From assembly GCA_030549775.1 (NCBI GenBank), contig CM060181.1, positions 35,310,563 through 35,374,562 of the forward strand: DNA of 64,000 nt. Reading direction: 5' to 3'. Of the stretch, positions 46,290 to 58,632 are shown piece after piece. Both the position numbers and the translations under genes were made by a program. The notes under the pieces were generated by a model that saw only the letters and a program-made list of their open reading frames with translations, was not told the DNA's origin and searched no databases. Origin of the DNA: Tamarix chinensis. Lineage: Eukaryota > Streptophyta > Magnoliopsida > Caryophyllales > Tamaricaceae. Position 1 is the stretch's first letter. Every line of letters starts with the position of its first letter.

Positions 46290-48713
46290 CTAACTCGCAT
46301 AATCTTCCACTTTAAATCATTAATATATTATTCATTTGGTTATTCAATTCATATTCTAATTCATGATGAGTGTAAGGCCCATTATTCTTAATTAAATGAA
46401 ATAGACTTCCTTGGGAACAATTCATCTGATCCACTATTTCTATCTGGTGAAACAAATATAAAAACATCACTTTCTTAACCCAAAACACTCCTAAATAACT
46501 ATTATCATCCGGTGGAACAAATCTAAAGAACATCACCTTGGCCCGACCCACATGATCTTTCACTTTAAGTGCTTCATATATTATCCATGATTGATTCATA
46601 GGCACAGAAAACATTAAAGTAGGTCAGCACATCACATAGCTCATAAGGTCGTTCTCTAGAGTTAAGATCCTTATTTTCTAAAACTCAAATTTTACAATTT
46701 AGGCATAACTTCTCCCATATTGATCATTTATCCACAAAATTTAGCATATCTTCCTCAAATATTATTATTTTTATTAACATACCCAAAATTTAAGGTCTAA
46801 ATCTCATGTCTTACACATGCAATAATATCCCTATCCCAAAAATTATTATTTATAAAACTTCTAAAATCCTAATTTTATAGATAGGTCATAAAATTTTTCA
46901 TAAGGATCATAAAATTAAAAAAATTCTATATATAACCCTAAAATTATAATATTAATAATGCATCTAAAATTCATTGTCCAACTCTAACGTTTTATACATG
47001 TGATAATAAGATTACCATTTAAGGTTACTATTCCTAACTTTGATATTTTTCTCATTTTGGGGAACTTATGAAATTCATAATAACTCCAATAAATCCACAT
47101 GATATTATTAGCATATTTTAATACTCCAAACACATTAAAATACCAAAATTCCCATATTAGTCCATATTGACTGAAATAATGTTATAGATAGTCGAAAGCC
47201 CTTTTTTTTATGAAAATCTTATATCCTCAATATCATTATTTCCAAATCCTCCATTTATCATCATACATATTAAATATACTTATTTTCCACTTATTATACT
47301 CTATTATGCCCATACTACTCTTCCACGAGTTATACTTATCCACAAAACACAACCAAGTGTAGCAATATCATATGAGCACATATTTCATTATTTATACTCT
47401 CTTCTTGTCACATAATCCATATTATGATATATTATCAAAAATAGCATAAATTTAAACATATAATAACAATATCATGATAATTCACATATCCATGCAAGCA
47501 TTTAACACAAAAATGCTAAAACATCAACAAGTATCCTTATGGAAAAGGCCTCAGTCTCTAAGCATGCTTATCCTATGAGTATCACTAAAAAAATTTGAAA
47601 AAACATAATTGTAGTTTAAATTATATAATTAAGGAGAGGTTAAAGCAATGGAAGAGTGAAAGAGTGGGGAAAAACCAAACTAGGGTTCAAAGAACTCTTG
47701 GCCAAGTAATGGGCAACAAAAAGGGGATCATTGGAAGGGGTAAAACAAGGAGGTTGGCAATGAAAGGTTTTGCCAAGGGGTTGGTGAGGACCGGTGACTT
47801 TGTTCAAAGGAAGGTGGTAGGTTGTGATGGAAATAGTCAAAATGTAGTGGTGGGTTGCAGTGGTTGTTAGCATAGGGTGTATGTGTTTGGTTTGGTGAAA
47901 ATGGCTAAATGAAGAGAGTAGAAATGGTGGAGTTTTTCCACTTCTTGGGGGAAGTTTGTGGTGTTTTTTTTTTCTTAGGCATTGTAATGGAAATGGTGGC
48001 TAGTGCTAGGAGTGAGGTAACAGAAAATGTTCCCGATGGAGGTTTTTATGCCTCAATTAGGCTCACTTGTGTGGGTGATCTTTGGAGGTTTTGGTGATGG
48101 TAGTAGAGGAAATGAAGGAGGGGAAAATTTGCATTTGGAGCGAAAAATTTTGATAGAGAAATAGAGGAAGAAAGGGGTAGATGTAGGTATTAAATGTGCC
48201 TTATATACACATATGTACGAAGGAAAACAAAGAAGAGCAGTGAAGTGATGAGGTAACAATTTTTACTCCTGACCCGTGAAATTGGGAAGCATAATTTGAT
48301 GGGGGTTAGAGGGATAGGCTTAGCTGGGAAGACATGCATATAAGAAGAAGAAAAGAGGAGAAGAAAGGTTATTTAAGGTGAGGTGATGGTATGTGATCAG
48401 TAGGGAAGTAATAAAGTAAAATGAAATAAGGTAAGGAGAGGTTAAAAAAAAAAGGAAATGAAAAAGGTGGGTATAGATTTAGGTTTTTGGTTAAATTAAT
48501 TAGTTTAGGGTATTAAGATAATCAAATTAAATGATTATCTAGGATAGGTTTAGGTTAGAAAAGATATTAATAACCTAAAATAAAAATTAGGGCTAGGCCA
48601 AATTTAGGATTAAAGAGTTTGGGTAAGATAAAAATATTAATTTTTTAATATTAGAATTAGGTTACAATATGAATTACTTAGAATTAGGGTTAGATAAAAT
48701 TTGTGGTATAACA
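46290..48713 (-). repeat. M LTR, part 3 of 3
   Basis: Aligns with about 53320-54958 of the E4 3' LTR; 46370-46560 also matches 53205-53340 (CGGTG.AA, ACATCACCT, CATGATCTTTCACTTTAA). It ends GTGGTATAACA, matching GGGGTATTACA at 54958. A purine-rich stretch at 47620-48470 corresponds to 54180-54720. Frames at 47595-48259 lie in this stretch and are not supported as genes. Confidence 0.65.
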
Positions 48714-49773
48714 TAACTAGGCGGTAGGTGCTAAGGATTGATCGACTAGTCCGCCTGCATTTTGCCATGTTTGCTTGATACTTAATATTTTTTTTATACT
48801 TATTTATTAATTTTTCCTATGTAATTGTGAAATTTAAACCATGATTTCAACTATGCTTGGTTTAAATTCAATATGGATAAAATTAATAATATTATCGATC
48901 CTTAAATGGATAAATTTTATGTCACCTCTAAAAACCCAATTCCTTGTGATATGTTGGGTGTTATAACTTCGACATACCTAATTGATTATTAATGAAATTA
49001 AATTATGATTTATGATATCACTAGGTAACTAACAATAATGGATTAAGATTTTGTTCAACCCATTTTCTCCAACTATTAGAGTAGCTAGTTGAGTGTTAGT
49101 GGCTGACTTGCCTAGTATTTTTATCTTTTCATTTAGTACATATTTCCTTCTCTATTTGGTTATAGTTGGTAGAGGAGTGGGTCCATATCTTTAATGTATA
49201 AGGTTATACTGGGGTAGGCCGGCATGGCATTAATATTTAGTACGGGTTGATGAGATATAATAGTACAAGCACCCTAGAATTTTGTATTATCCATTGTTTA
49301 GGTGGGTGTAATATCGTAACTTTTATAGCCCTCATGATGGAGGCATTCAAGTTGTGGTGGGTGATGTATTCATGTACATGCCCCTTGATGTACTCTAACC
49401 ACATGTGGTTAGCGTGGTGTCCCATTGTGTGCTAGCCCTCGTAGCATGAGTATTCAATGTGTGGTGGGTATGGAATCCCCAAAGAAATTCCCATTTGATG
49501 TATCCTCACACCTTGTGTTTCGTGTGGTTCCCATTATGTGTGTACTCTACCATGAATTTTGCTCATGGTGAAGAACTAGATATGGTCGAATGAATTATCT
49601 TAATATCAAAAATATATGTTTTCATTAAAGGAAGATTTATAATGTGGTTTCTACTATAAGATTTTAATACATGATCTATATTATTATTCTTTTATGATTC
49701 CATGCAAGTATACCTTACTATATTGCTATCATAAGCTTGAGTATTATATTATTTTAATATGCTTATCACCATG
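48714..49773 (+). repeat. P1 LTR, second part
   Basis: Aligns with about 51720-52340 of P2 (GGATTAAGATTTTGTTCA, ACATATTTCCTT, GGTAGGCCGGCATGGCAT versus GTTAGGCTAGCACGGCAT, TTGTATT.TCCATT). It continues P1 after the insertion of M. P2 starts directly at its right end. Confidence 0.6.
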
Positions 49774-52340
49774 TGTAATACCCTATCCCAAAATCATTAA
49801 AAATGTGTTTCAAATTAAGTTGATAGAAAATAAATTAGTTTTGATTTTATAATGGGCTTGAAATTATAATAAAAATATGCATTTCAAGTGTACTGATTGA
49901 CTGGTTTGCCTAACCAATCGACTTATGCACTCAAAAATTGAGATTTTTTATTCTCGATAAAGAAGTCGTTCGGTTTAGCCAAATTGATAGATTGGTTATC
50001 CTATGATTTCATATTCATTTCTAATTTTGATTTGAATCTCTCTCAAATGTTTATGAAATCTTCTAATTAGAGCCTATTATTCAAATAATAATATTTTAGT
50101 ACTTTGGGATTATTTTCACATCAATTAGATCATTATATGATCATAATTAACTATATTTTCCCAAAAAATGCACTTTTGAGGCAAGCCTCACCTTCTCTCT
50201 TCTTCCTCACCTATCCCTCTCTCTTTTAGAGGTGAGGGGTGCATTGTTAACTTCATGCCCCATCATTTGACTCGCCAACCCACTACCATGTTTCTCCCTC
50301 ACTGCACTCGACCCCTTTCACTCCATCAATTCAGCTCTCACTTCATGGTTGCTCACACTCAACCTTACGAGTCTGATCTATGTCTCTCCTATGAATGTCG
50401 ACCAATCATTATCTATATACCCTCCATTTATGATCCATTTTAATTCCTCACCTATTATCTTTCTCTCTTCTCCTTTCTTTTGGTGGAAAAGTTTTCCAAG
50501 TGTTCAGCATCCCTTCATTCTTCCCCTTTCTCCTCTCTATTGAGAAAAAATAGAGACTTGCTATAGTTTTATCCCCTTTTGGGTTGAGCATTATATCCTT
50601 TTTCTTCTTCTAATATTGGATATGTTTTTCCCTTTTTTTCCTTAAGGAAGGAAGAAATAAGGTTTGAGATAGGTTGAAGATTTTAGTTATTTCCTTTGAT
50701 GCCCTTTTTTTAAGAAAAGGTTGTATTTTGTGTTCTTCATCATCTTCTTCTTCGTCTTCTTCTAATTTTTCCTTGGTTTTAATAAATTTTTGAAAGGTGA
50801 TTCTTAATATTTTTAACTTTGATTATCTCAGGAATAAAGGTTCTACTAGATAGCCATCAAGGAGGAACTTTTATGCTAGAAGAATTGCTTCAAGGTAAGG
50901 TATCCTTATCTTTAACCTAAATATTGCTTTGTATTAGGGTTCCATGTATTTGGTGTGCTTATGTGAGCATGTTCTAGTTTATATTATTTAATTTGATCAT
51001 GTGGTAGAATTTCTTCCTAAAGTTAGCATTATTGGGTTTCTCTAACTTTATGCATAAGTTGACCATTTGAGCATGATTCATTCAAATATTTACATTATCA
51101 AGTATCCATGTGATTTTATGTGTGCAGCATATATTTTTATGTGTTTTATGATAAAGAAGCTTGATAGGATTAATATGGTAAATTTGGTAAATTTTAGGTG
51201 TTTTTATCACAAGTATAGGTAATTTTCTACCTAGATCAATCGATTGGTTCACCAAACCCATCAACTAATTGTGAAAGCAGTCAAATGGTTTGGTAATTTG
51301 GATAATTTGGTAATGAGATTAATCAATTGGTTTGCTAAACTAATAGATTGGTTTCAATGAACAATTAATGTTTTGTCAAAACCATCCACTGGAGTCTCTA
51401 TAGACCAAAATGGTTTGGTCTCTACTTAGACCCATCAACTTATTAGACCATACCAATCGACTTGTTCCTTTTGACCAATCGATTAGCTTGTCAAACCATA
51501 GGCTCGTGACTCAACAAATAAAAATGGTTTGGTAACTGCTTAAACCCATCAACTAGTTGGACCAAACCCATCAACTGATTCCTCTAAATAGTCTATTGGT
51601 AAGACCAACCAGTTGATTGGTCCTCTAATGTTGCTTTGGCTTAGGCCTGGTATGATCGAACCAATTAATGGGTCCTATGGACCAATTGAATGGTTCAACT
51701 GAATGCCTCTTGCTTTGGTTTTAAATTATTTTTATTCTATTAGGCATTTTCTATTAATATCTCCATGCAATTACAACATTTAAATTGTGATTTCAACTTT
51801 AATTTATCTAAATTTAATATGAATCACAATGATGGCATTTGATAATTGAATTTGGTTAATTTTTGTGTCATCTCTAAACACCTAATTGGTGGATTTTATG
51901 CCTTGTGATTTGTTTGGTGTTATCACTTGGAAGTACCCAATTTGGCTAACAATGGAATTTAAATTGTGTTTAGTGTTATCACTTGGAAATACTCATTTGG
52001 TTAGTTGTGAATTTTATTTATGATTATAATATCACTTGAAAATATATAATAATGGATTAAAAATATATAATAATGGATTAAGATTTTGTTCAAGAATATT
52101 TCTCCTACTCTTAGCGTAACTTACTAGGAGTTAATAGGTGGGTCACCCTATAGTTATTTTTTCACTTCATACATATTTCCTTATCTATTGGATTACAATT
52201 GGTAAGGGGTATGCCCATATGTTTGGGGGATAGGATTATAATGTGTTAGGCTAGCACGGCATCGATGTCCAATACGAGTGGGCGAGGTAACCTAGTACAA
52301 GCCCTTGGCATTTTGTATTTTCCATTACTTAGATGGGTGT
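49774..52340 (+). repeat. P2: + strand chromovirus-type LTR, right end cut by E4
   Basis: Starts TGTAATACCCTATCCC. Contains a pyrimidine-rich block (50185-50560) and a dense minisatellite of AACCCATCAACT / AACCAATCGATTGGTT units (51235-51700) also seen at 49885-50000. It stops at 52340 where the E4 LTR begins. Frames at 50255-50543 lie in the CT-rich tract. No internal coding region belonging to it is visible. Confidence 0.65.
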
Positions 52341-54958
52341 TGTAACACCCCAAAAATCTACTCTAGAAAATTTTTTATGTGGAAGCATATTATAAAATAG
52401 CTTGGTGTTATTACCGTAATTGACTTAAGTCTAGCTTACTATACCATCCTTACATTAATCACAAGGTAAAACAATTAGAAAGTAAAACATGATAAATAGA
52501 AATTCAGGGAACTTTCATAAACATTAGACAAAAGTTTAGAAGTTTACTCCAAGTACAATAATCCAAAATACAAAAAGGGATACCATTGTTCTAAGAGTCT
52601 AAAAAGTAATCTGGTTAGAACTAACATCTAAATAACATGACTCTACACCCAAATACATTTGGGTCGTCTACTTGTGGAAATGAGCAGAACCCATGAAACG
52701 GATAATTAGTAAACTACATACTGAGTATGATAAAGGTGCAGTCAAAGAAAGATTACACATAGAACATGAGTTTACGTCAAAAGGTAAGCCTATGTGTGTA
52801 AATAAAAACAGTGACAATAAATATTGATTTTGGGTATCACTATATTGATATATCATATTCTAATTTTTTATTTACTTTGAGTTCAGGGATCCTACTATTC
52901 TTAAACTGATGGAACGGTCTTAAACACCTCTCAAAGACAACACACCTAAGCCACTATTATTATCCAAGGGAATAGAATCAACACCTTTCAAAGAAAAAAA
53001 TGCTCATGAGACACTATTCTTAAATCGTTGGAATCGTCTAATGCACCTCTTAGGGACAACACACTTAAGCCACTATCATTATCTGGTGGAATGGACTCAA
53101 CACCTCAACCCTGACTCATGTAGTCTTTCAATTATATTATTATTATTATTATCTTATACATTAATACTTTATTTCTTAATAATAATTTCATTCACATTAA
53201 GTATAGGCCCCCACAATTCTTAATCTAATGGAATGAACTAAAGAGCCTCTCAGGGACAACATACCTAAGCCACTAATATTATTCGGTGAAATGAACCATA
53301 TAAACACCTCGACCCGATTCATATGATCTTTCACTTTAAATTATTAGCATCTTATTATATTTGATTGTGTGTTCAAGATTATCATGCGGGACTCATGTAG
53401 GTATATAAGACATATAAATGAATAATATAATTACGACCACATAATTATCCTTAAATGACCATAATACACTTAGATAGTTAAAATGCTCATATTCTCATGA
53501 AGCCTCATAAATCTCAATACTAATACATATAAATCTCCAATATTCATTTGGGACATATACCCTTAATTATTTACATAGATATTATATCCAACATTATGCT
53601 ACAAATACATACTTAAAAATTATGTTAATATTAAGATATCATATCATAGAATTTCCATATATACATTATTCATATAGCATGTCCAATATAAAAGCACATA
53701 CAAATACACATAAAAGTCCTAACTATGATATGTATCCTTACCAACAAGGGCACTAGGCTCTAAGAATGTATATCATAAATCTTTTCCTCTGAGGTCATTT
53801 GAAAATCATCTATGAAAATAAGATAATACGTAATTAGGCTTAAATATTATAATCAACGGAAATACTAAGGTAAAAGAAGGTAAAAATTAGAATAATCGGG
53901 GTCAAAGGAAAGCTTAAGTTGCATGGAAATGTGATGGAAGGTATGGTGGTGCTATGGTGAAATTTTGTGGTGCTTGGGTGAGGTTTGGGTGTGTAAAAAG
54001 GGGTGCACTTAAAAAAAGACAGGGTTGCACAGGTGTGCGATAGGTTGTGCTCACTCAAATCGAAAGCTGGGAACCTACATGAACAAGATGTGTGAAGAGG
54101 CACATGCAAGAAAAGAGCTATGTATGACTATGCGAGACACCATACACAAGCTGTGCGCGACATAAAAATATAAATGACATGGGAGAAAAATGGCGACGAT
54201 GGATAGTGACATTCAACAACAACAAGGTGGAGTGATGAGGTAGTTGTGGTGGTTGATTCACCAAGCCGTGAGTAGAGCATGGTGGCTATAGTGGTATGTG
54301 GAGATAGAGGTGGCAGTTTAGTGACAAAAATAGGGTGGCAGCTACAACAGCAACAAAAGAAGAAGATGAAGAGAGGGAGTGGTGGCTCGAGTAGGTTTTG
54401 GGGCATTAAATGCTATAAAATAAATGAGGGAGGTAGAGAGTAGAGAGTAGTTTATATATATTTGTATGCTAGGGTGTGAAATGAGGAAGTTAGGGGTTGA
54501 TGGTGATGATCATGGTAGAAGCAGCAGGGGAAAGATGGTAGGGCACTAGAGGTATGAGAGAGAGAGATAATGGGAGGTGATGGTTGTGCATTGTAGGAGA
54601 TTGGAAAAACAAATTTAGGATAAAAAGTGAAGTCAAGTAATTTAGCCTAAAAAGGAGGTAGGAGAAAGAAGAAAGGAAAATGGGAAAAGGAGAAAGAAAA
54701 GGAAAAAGGGAAAAGGTATAAGGTTAGGATTAGATTAAATTTTGATTACCTAAAATAGGTAAGATTAAAGATATAAATCTACCAAAAATTAAGTTCGAGT
54801 TATGAAATATGATTTATCCAGGTCAAAGATTTGGATTATGCTAAGATTTTGGGATGAAGGAATTTGGGTAAAGCTATAAGAAAATTTTCTCAAAATTATA
54901 TTTAGATTAAGATATTTATTATAAAGGATTAGGTTTAGTAAAATTTTGGGGTATTACA
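52341..54958 (-). repeat. E4 3' LTR (2.6 kb)
   Basis: On + it runs TGTAACACCCC to GGGGTATTACA, so on the element strand it starts TGTAATACCCC beside the purine tract rc AAGGAGGTAGTGA (54959-54971), the same arrangement as E1 and E3. It holds tandem units at 52885-53310 and a purine-rich block at 54640-54720. Confidence 0.8.
52885..53310 (-). repeat. Tandem repeat in the E4 LTR
   Basis: Three to four diverged units of roughly 110 bp, each with CACCTCTCAAAGACAACACACC-like text then AAGCCACTATNATTATC. On the element strand the core reads CCACCAGATAATGATAGTGG, a hairpin-like motif comparable to CCACTAGCTATAATAGTGG of E3. Confidence 0.7.
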
Positions 54959-56095
54959 TCACTACCTCCTTAAAAGAGATTTCATCCTGGAAGTCAAAAT
55001 TTCAATGTTAGGGAAGAAGAGAAACAAGGATGTAAGGAAAGCAATTACGATGGTCAATATCTAAGAGTGAAAAATATGCACTAGTTACAACCCCCTTAAA
55101 AGAGAGAGAAACCCATCCTATCACACCTAAACTAAAAAGTGTACAGGATGCAATTCATGCATAACCTTCTCGGTCTCCCAAGTTGCTTCTTCTACTCCAT
55201 GGCAGCTCCAAAGAATCTTCACACGCGGTGCTAAGTTCATACGGGTCTATCATAACTTGGTGTCATGAGTTTGCAAATGCCTCTCCTCATGGGAAAAAGA
55301 ATTTTCAAGCTCAATCTCATCTTGTATGATCATATGGGATGCATCTGCAATGTAATTCCTCAACTAAGAAATGTGGAAGACATTATGAAATTTAGCTAAC
55401 TCTTATGGAAGTACTAGGAAGTATGCAACCTTAGCAACCCTATCAAGAATTTCATCTAGACTAATGTACCTCAAGGTCTAATTACTCTTTCGACCAAATC
55501 TCTATGCCCCCTTGGCAGGTGAAACCCTCAATAGAACTTTTTCCCATAGTTCGAATGCATCAGTCCAACGTCTCTAATCTATGTAGCTCTTATGACGACT
55601 CTAAGCTACTTTCATCCAATCTTAAATCAACCAAAACTACTAAGGTGTCTCCTAAATCATCTTTTGTCCATGTACAACAGTCTTTCTGATGTCGCTCCAA
55701 CACATGGGTGTTCGACATTTGCATCCATACAACGCCTCAAAGGGTTCCATCCCTATCCTAGCATGATAACTATTGTTATATGAGAACTTGAGAAAATGTA
55801 GACAATCTTCCCAAATACCTTATAAGTCTAACATGCAAGCCTATAGCATATTATCTAGAGTCTAAATCTTCCTCTTAGTCTTCTCATCTATAGCTAGATG
55901 GAATGTGGTACTCATCCTCAATCTCATGCCCATAGACTCCTGTAACTTTCCCCAAAAATGCAAAAGGAATCATGTATCTTGATCGGAGACTATGTTGATC
56001 GATATACCATACCTACTCACCAAAAATCACATATATGCATTAGCCAGCTAAGGTATAGTACAGGTCAACTTCATCAATAAAAAAACCGTGAACCT

Positions 56096-56402
56096 TGTTT
56101 TAATACCCCAATTTGAGCGGAGTATTATAAGGATTGATCCGGCTACTTATATCAACATGGTATACCATCCTTTTGGTGATTCCGTCCTAAGAACTCCACA
56201 GTTAAGCGTGCTGGCCGTGGAGCAATTTTAGGATGGGTGACCTCCTGGGAAGTTTCGGAAATTTTCTGAAAGTTTCTCGGGAAGCACGTGAGTGAGGACA
56301 AAGCGTGCTAAAAGGACTCGTGTTGATTTGTGAGGCTAGCCGATCAATCCGAAAGCACTCCAAGGTAGCCCCCGCGTGGTCGTGTCGACTCGGGGTGTTA
56401 CA
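56096..56402 (+). mobile_element. Cassandra-like TRIM solo LTR containing a 5S rRNA-like region
   Basis: 307 bp, TGTTTTAATACCCC to CGGGGTGTTACA, GC-richer than its surroundings and inserted in the E4 integrase. The middle matches plant 5S rRNA. Cassandra elements are terminal-repeat retrotransposons in miniature whose LTRs of about this size carry a 5S-derived Pol III promoter. Only one copy is present, so it is a solo LTR. The 5-bp flanks (AACCT and CTAGT) do not match cleanly. Family name by recognition; not searched. Confidence 0.75.
56152..56253 (+). promoter_or_regulatory. 5S rRNA-like internal Pol III promoter
   Basis: Contains AGAACTCCACAGTTAAGCGT at 56190-56209, the A-box region AGTTAAGCGTGCT at 56200-56212, and the C-box GGATGGGTGACC at 56231-56242 followed by TCCTGGGAAGT. 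A-to-C spacing is 31 bp, as in plant 5S genes. The 5S 5' part is poorly conserved and the 3' end is replaced, so this is not a functional 5S rRNA gene. Confidence 0.8.
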
Positions 56403-57085
56403 CTAGTCCACTAGTCAACAACAACCCGGATAATGTCACACTCTTTGTGAGTCCTTGGTAGCCCACTCACAAAATCCATTGAGATGGAGACCTATTTCCA
56501 CCTCCAAACATCTAAAGGATAGACCAAACTTGTAGGCCTTTGATGCTTGATCTTGACCATCTGGCAGGTGAAACATCTTAAAACAAACTCTGCTACCTCT
56601 CGCTTAATTTGAGGCCTCCACTAGATCCTCTTGAGATATTTGTACAATTTATCCACTCTTGGATGGATGGAATATAAAGTACAATGACTTCCTTCTAAAA
56701 TGTGGTGTTTCAAATCAACACAACTCTGAGGTATACACTAAAGACCTCTATAGCTAATGATACCATCCACATGAATTTGAAACCCCTCAACTGGTCCATC
56801 CTATAGATTTTGTTGAATCCTCTCAAGCTTAACATCCCAAGGTTGTCTTGCTTGAATTTTATCAAAAACCATCAGCATTATCATCAATGCACTGATACAG
56901 ATATCGAAGTCACCATGCTAGATCATATCTATCGTCATCCTACTAAGCTCCTCCAGCAACTGACTAGACATTACAATAGAACTCAAAGTGTGTGATGTCT
57001 TCCTACTCAAGGAATCTATAACGATGTTGGCCTTATGATAGGCATAAATTATGTCAATCATATAGATTTTAACATGAAGATTTAA

Positions 57086-58456
57086 TGTGATTATATTATT
57101 ATTTTTTTCATAATTTAGTCCACTTGTTCTTTTTTACTTCTTTTTATCATATTTTGTAGGTATTTCAAGAATATGGGATCAAAAGGAGCTAAAACACAAT
57201 AGTTGGAACAAAACAGAAGCAAACATGAGTGCTCAAAGTATGAAAAGGTAAAAAGACTTAAAATTCCAAACATGATACGATATGAATTTGGAAACGTGCT
57301 AGGCATAAAAGTGGTATATATTTGTGTTATCTTTCCAACACATCACAAATTAGCTCGATCCAAAGTCAAATGAAGAAGTTATGGCTGGAATACAAAACAA
57401 GCGCAAAGCTAAAGAATCGAAATAACATTTCCGTGTTGGTTTACACGACCATCTTGATGGCCAGTTATGTCTATATAAACATATTTTTCGTTCATTTTGG
57501 AAGAGGAACAGATGGAATAAAAAGTCTGTGCCTTTGAGAGCACTAAAGAGAGATTTAGAGTTACTTGTTTGGCATCACCTAATCCAATCCCACCTTTAAT
57601 TCATCCAAAATCTTCCACCTCTTGATCTCAATTTCTTATTCCCGGTTGGATGGATAGAACAACAAATTTCTCCTCTTGAATAAAGAGGTTATTGTATTTA
57701 TCCTTTGGATTTTATTGATTGTTTTCAATTGATGCAATTCTCTATGTTTAATATGTTGATCTTAATGAAAGCCATGATTGGCTAATTGATCTATGCTGAA
57801 GTGAAGGGACATCTCCTAATCCGGATGTGTTGAGAATCTGAACCCTGTCTAATCTAATTTCTTATCATATGTGTTGTGCTAATGATTTAATTGGAATAAT
57901 ATAGAAAATTGATTACTTTTCTATTATTATTTAAAGAAACCCAGCAAGATTGGAGAGATGAGTCAAAGTGGGCTCCATTAGCATGACTAAAAATCAAACC
58001 ACAAAGTCGAGAGACGTTGGTTGGCTTCTACAACTAAAAAAAGGGGAATATGATACATAATAATGCGTTGCCTATTTTTGTAGTCATACAATAGATAGAT
58101 GAGTCTTAAAAAATAATAGGATATAGTGGCTTGAGAGAGCATTATAATACATAGTTTGGTTGGCATTCATGGCAAAGTGTTTTGATTTGGAATTTGGGGT
58201 AAATATTCTACCACATTGGGTTTGAGGGGATTAACTAGCACTTTAGCATTTTCTCTAATTGAATTTCACTTGTTCTTATATTATAGTTGGATTTAGTTTA
58301 CACATTTTACTTTCATTTAGAGTTAGACATCATCTGCCCCTATCATTAGTCTAGATATAGGAGATCTTTTCACTATCCCATTGCTCACTTCCTAGTCTCT
58401 ATAGAATCGACCTTAAATGCTACTTCAATACTGTGCACTTGCGTTAGAAGTCATCA
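57086..58456 (+). repeat. E6 5' LTR
   Basis: Ends GAAGTCATCA four bases before the primer site. The start, TGTGATTATATT at 57086, is a guess from where E4 coding text stops, since no second LTR is available. Contains a TATATAAA box (57472-57478). Confidence 0.6.
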
Positions 58457-58459
58457 AGT

Positions 58460-58479
58460 TTTTGGTGCCACTACTAGGT
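58460..58479 (+). other. E6 primer binding site (tRNA-Asp type, decayed)
   Basis: TTTTGGTGCCACTACTAGGT compares with the Athila site TTTGGCGCCGTTGCCGGGGA; most differences are C-to-T or G-to-A transitions. Confidence 0.7.
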
Positions 58480-58632
58480 ACTAGGCAACAAGTTTCCTTG
58501 GGATCTGAGAGATTTTCTTTGCTTTAGACATTTGTGTTTCCATTTATTTTATTTTATTTTATTTTATTTTATATCTGATCCTTCAAAAGTTTGTTTGAGT
58601 GGTTTTCTGACATTGCATAGGATCTCCAGTGC

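Larger units (their letters stand above)
54959..57060 (-). pseudogene. E4 pol remnant: RNase H end, integrase, chromodomain; split by a solo LTR
   Basis: Read right to left: RNase H end YHKANIVIDSLSRK (57040-57000), integrase zinc region with CFTCQMVKIKHQ (about 56580-56540), first catalytic Asp in SISMDFVSGL (about 56475), VVVD near 56420, then the Cassandra-like insertion, KVHGF after it (about 56090), second catalytic Asp in INIVSDQDT (about 55985), and a chromodomain near 55260-55145 containing EEATWETEKVMHE. Stops are frequent. Gag, protease and RT, expected right of 57060, are absent because E6 sequence begins there. A Tekay-like chromovirus by chromodomain and purine tract. Confidence 0.75.

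Noticed and set aside
47595..47870. 91-codon basic open frame
   Set aside because: Lies in the purine-rich part of LTR M, with no equivalent frame in the E4 LTR.
56152..56253. Functional 5S rRNA gene
   Set aside because: Only the internal promoter region is well conserved; the 5' and 3' arms that pair in 5S rRNA are not, and LTR-type ends surround it.
57115..57537. Short frames on both strands in the E6 LTR
   Set aside because: Inside LTR sequence, with no recognisable domain or homologue in the window.
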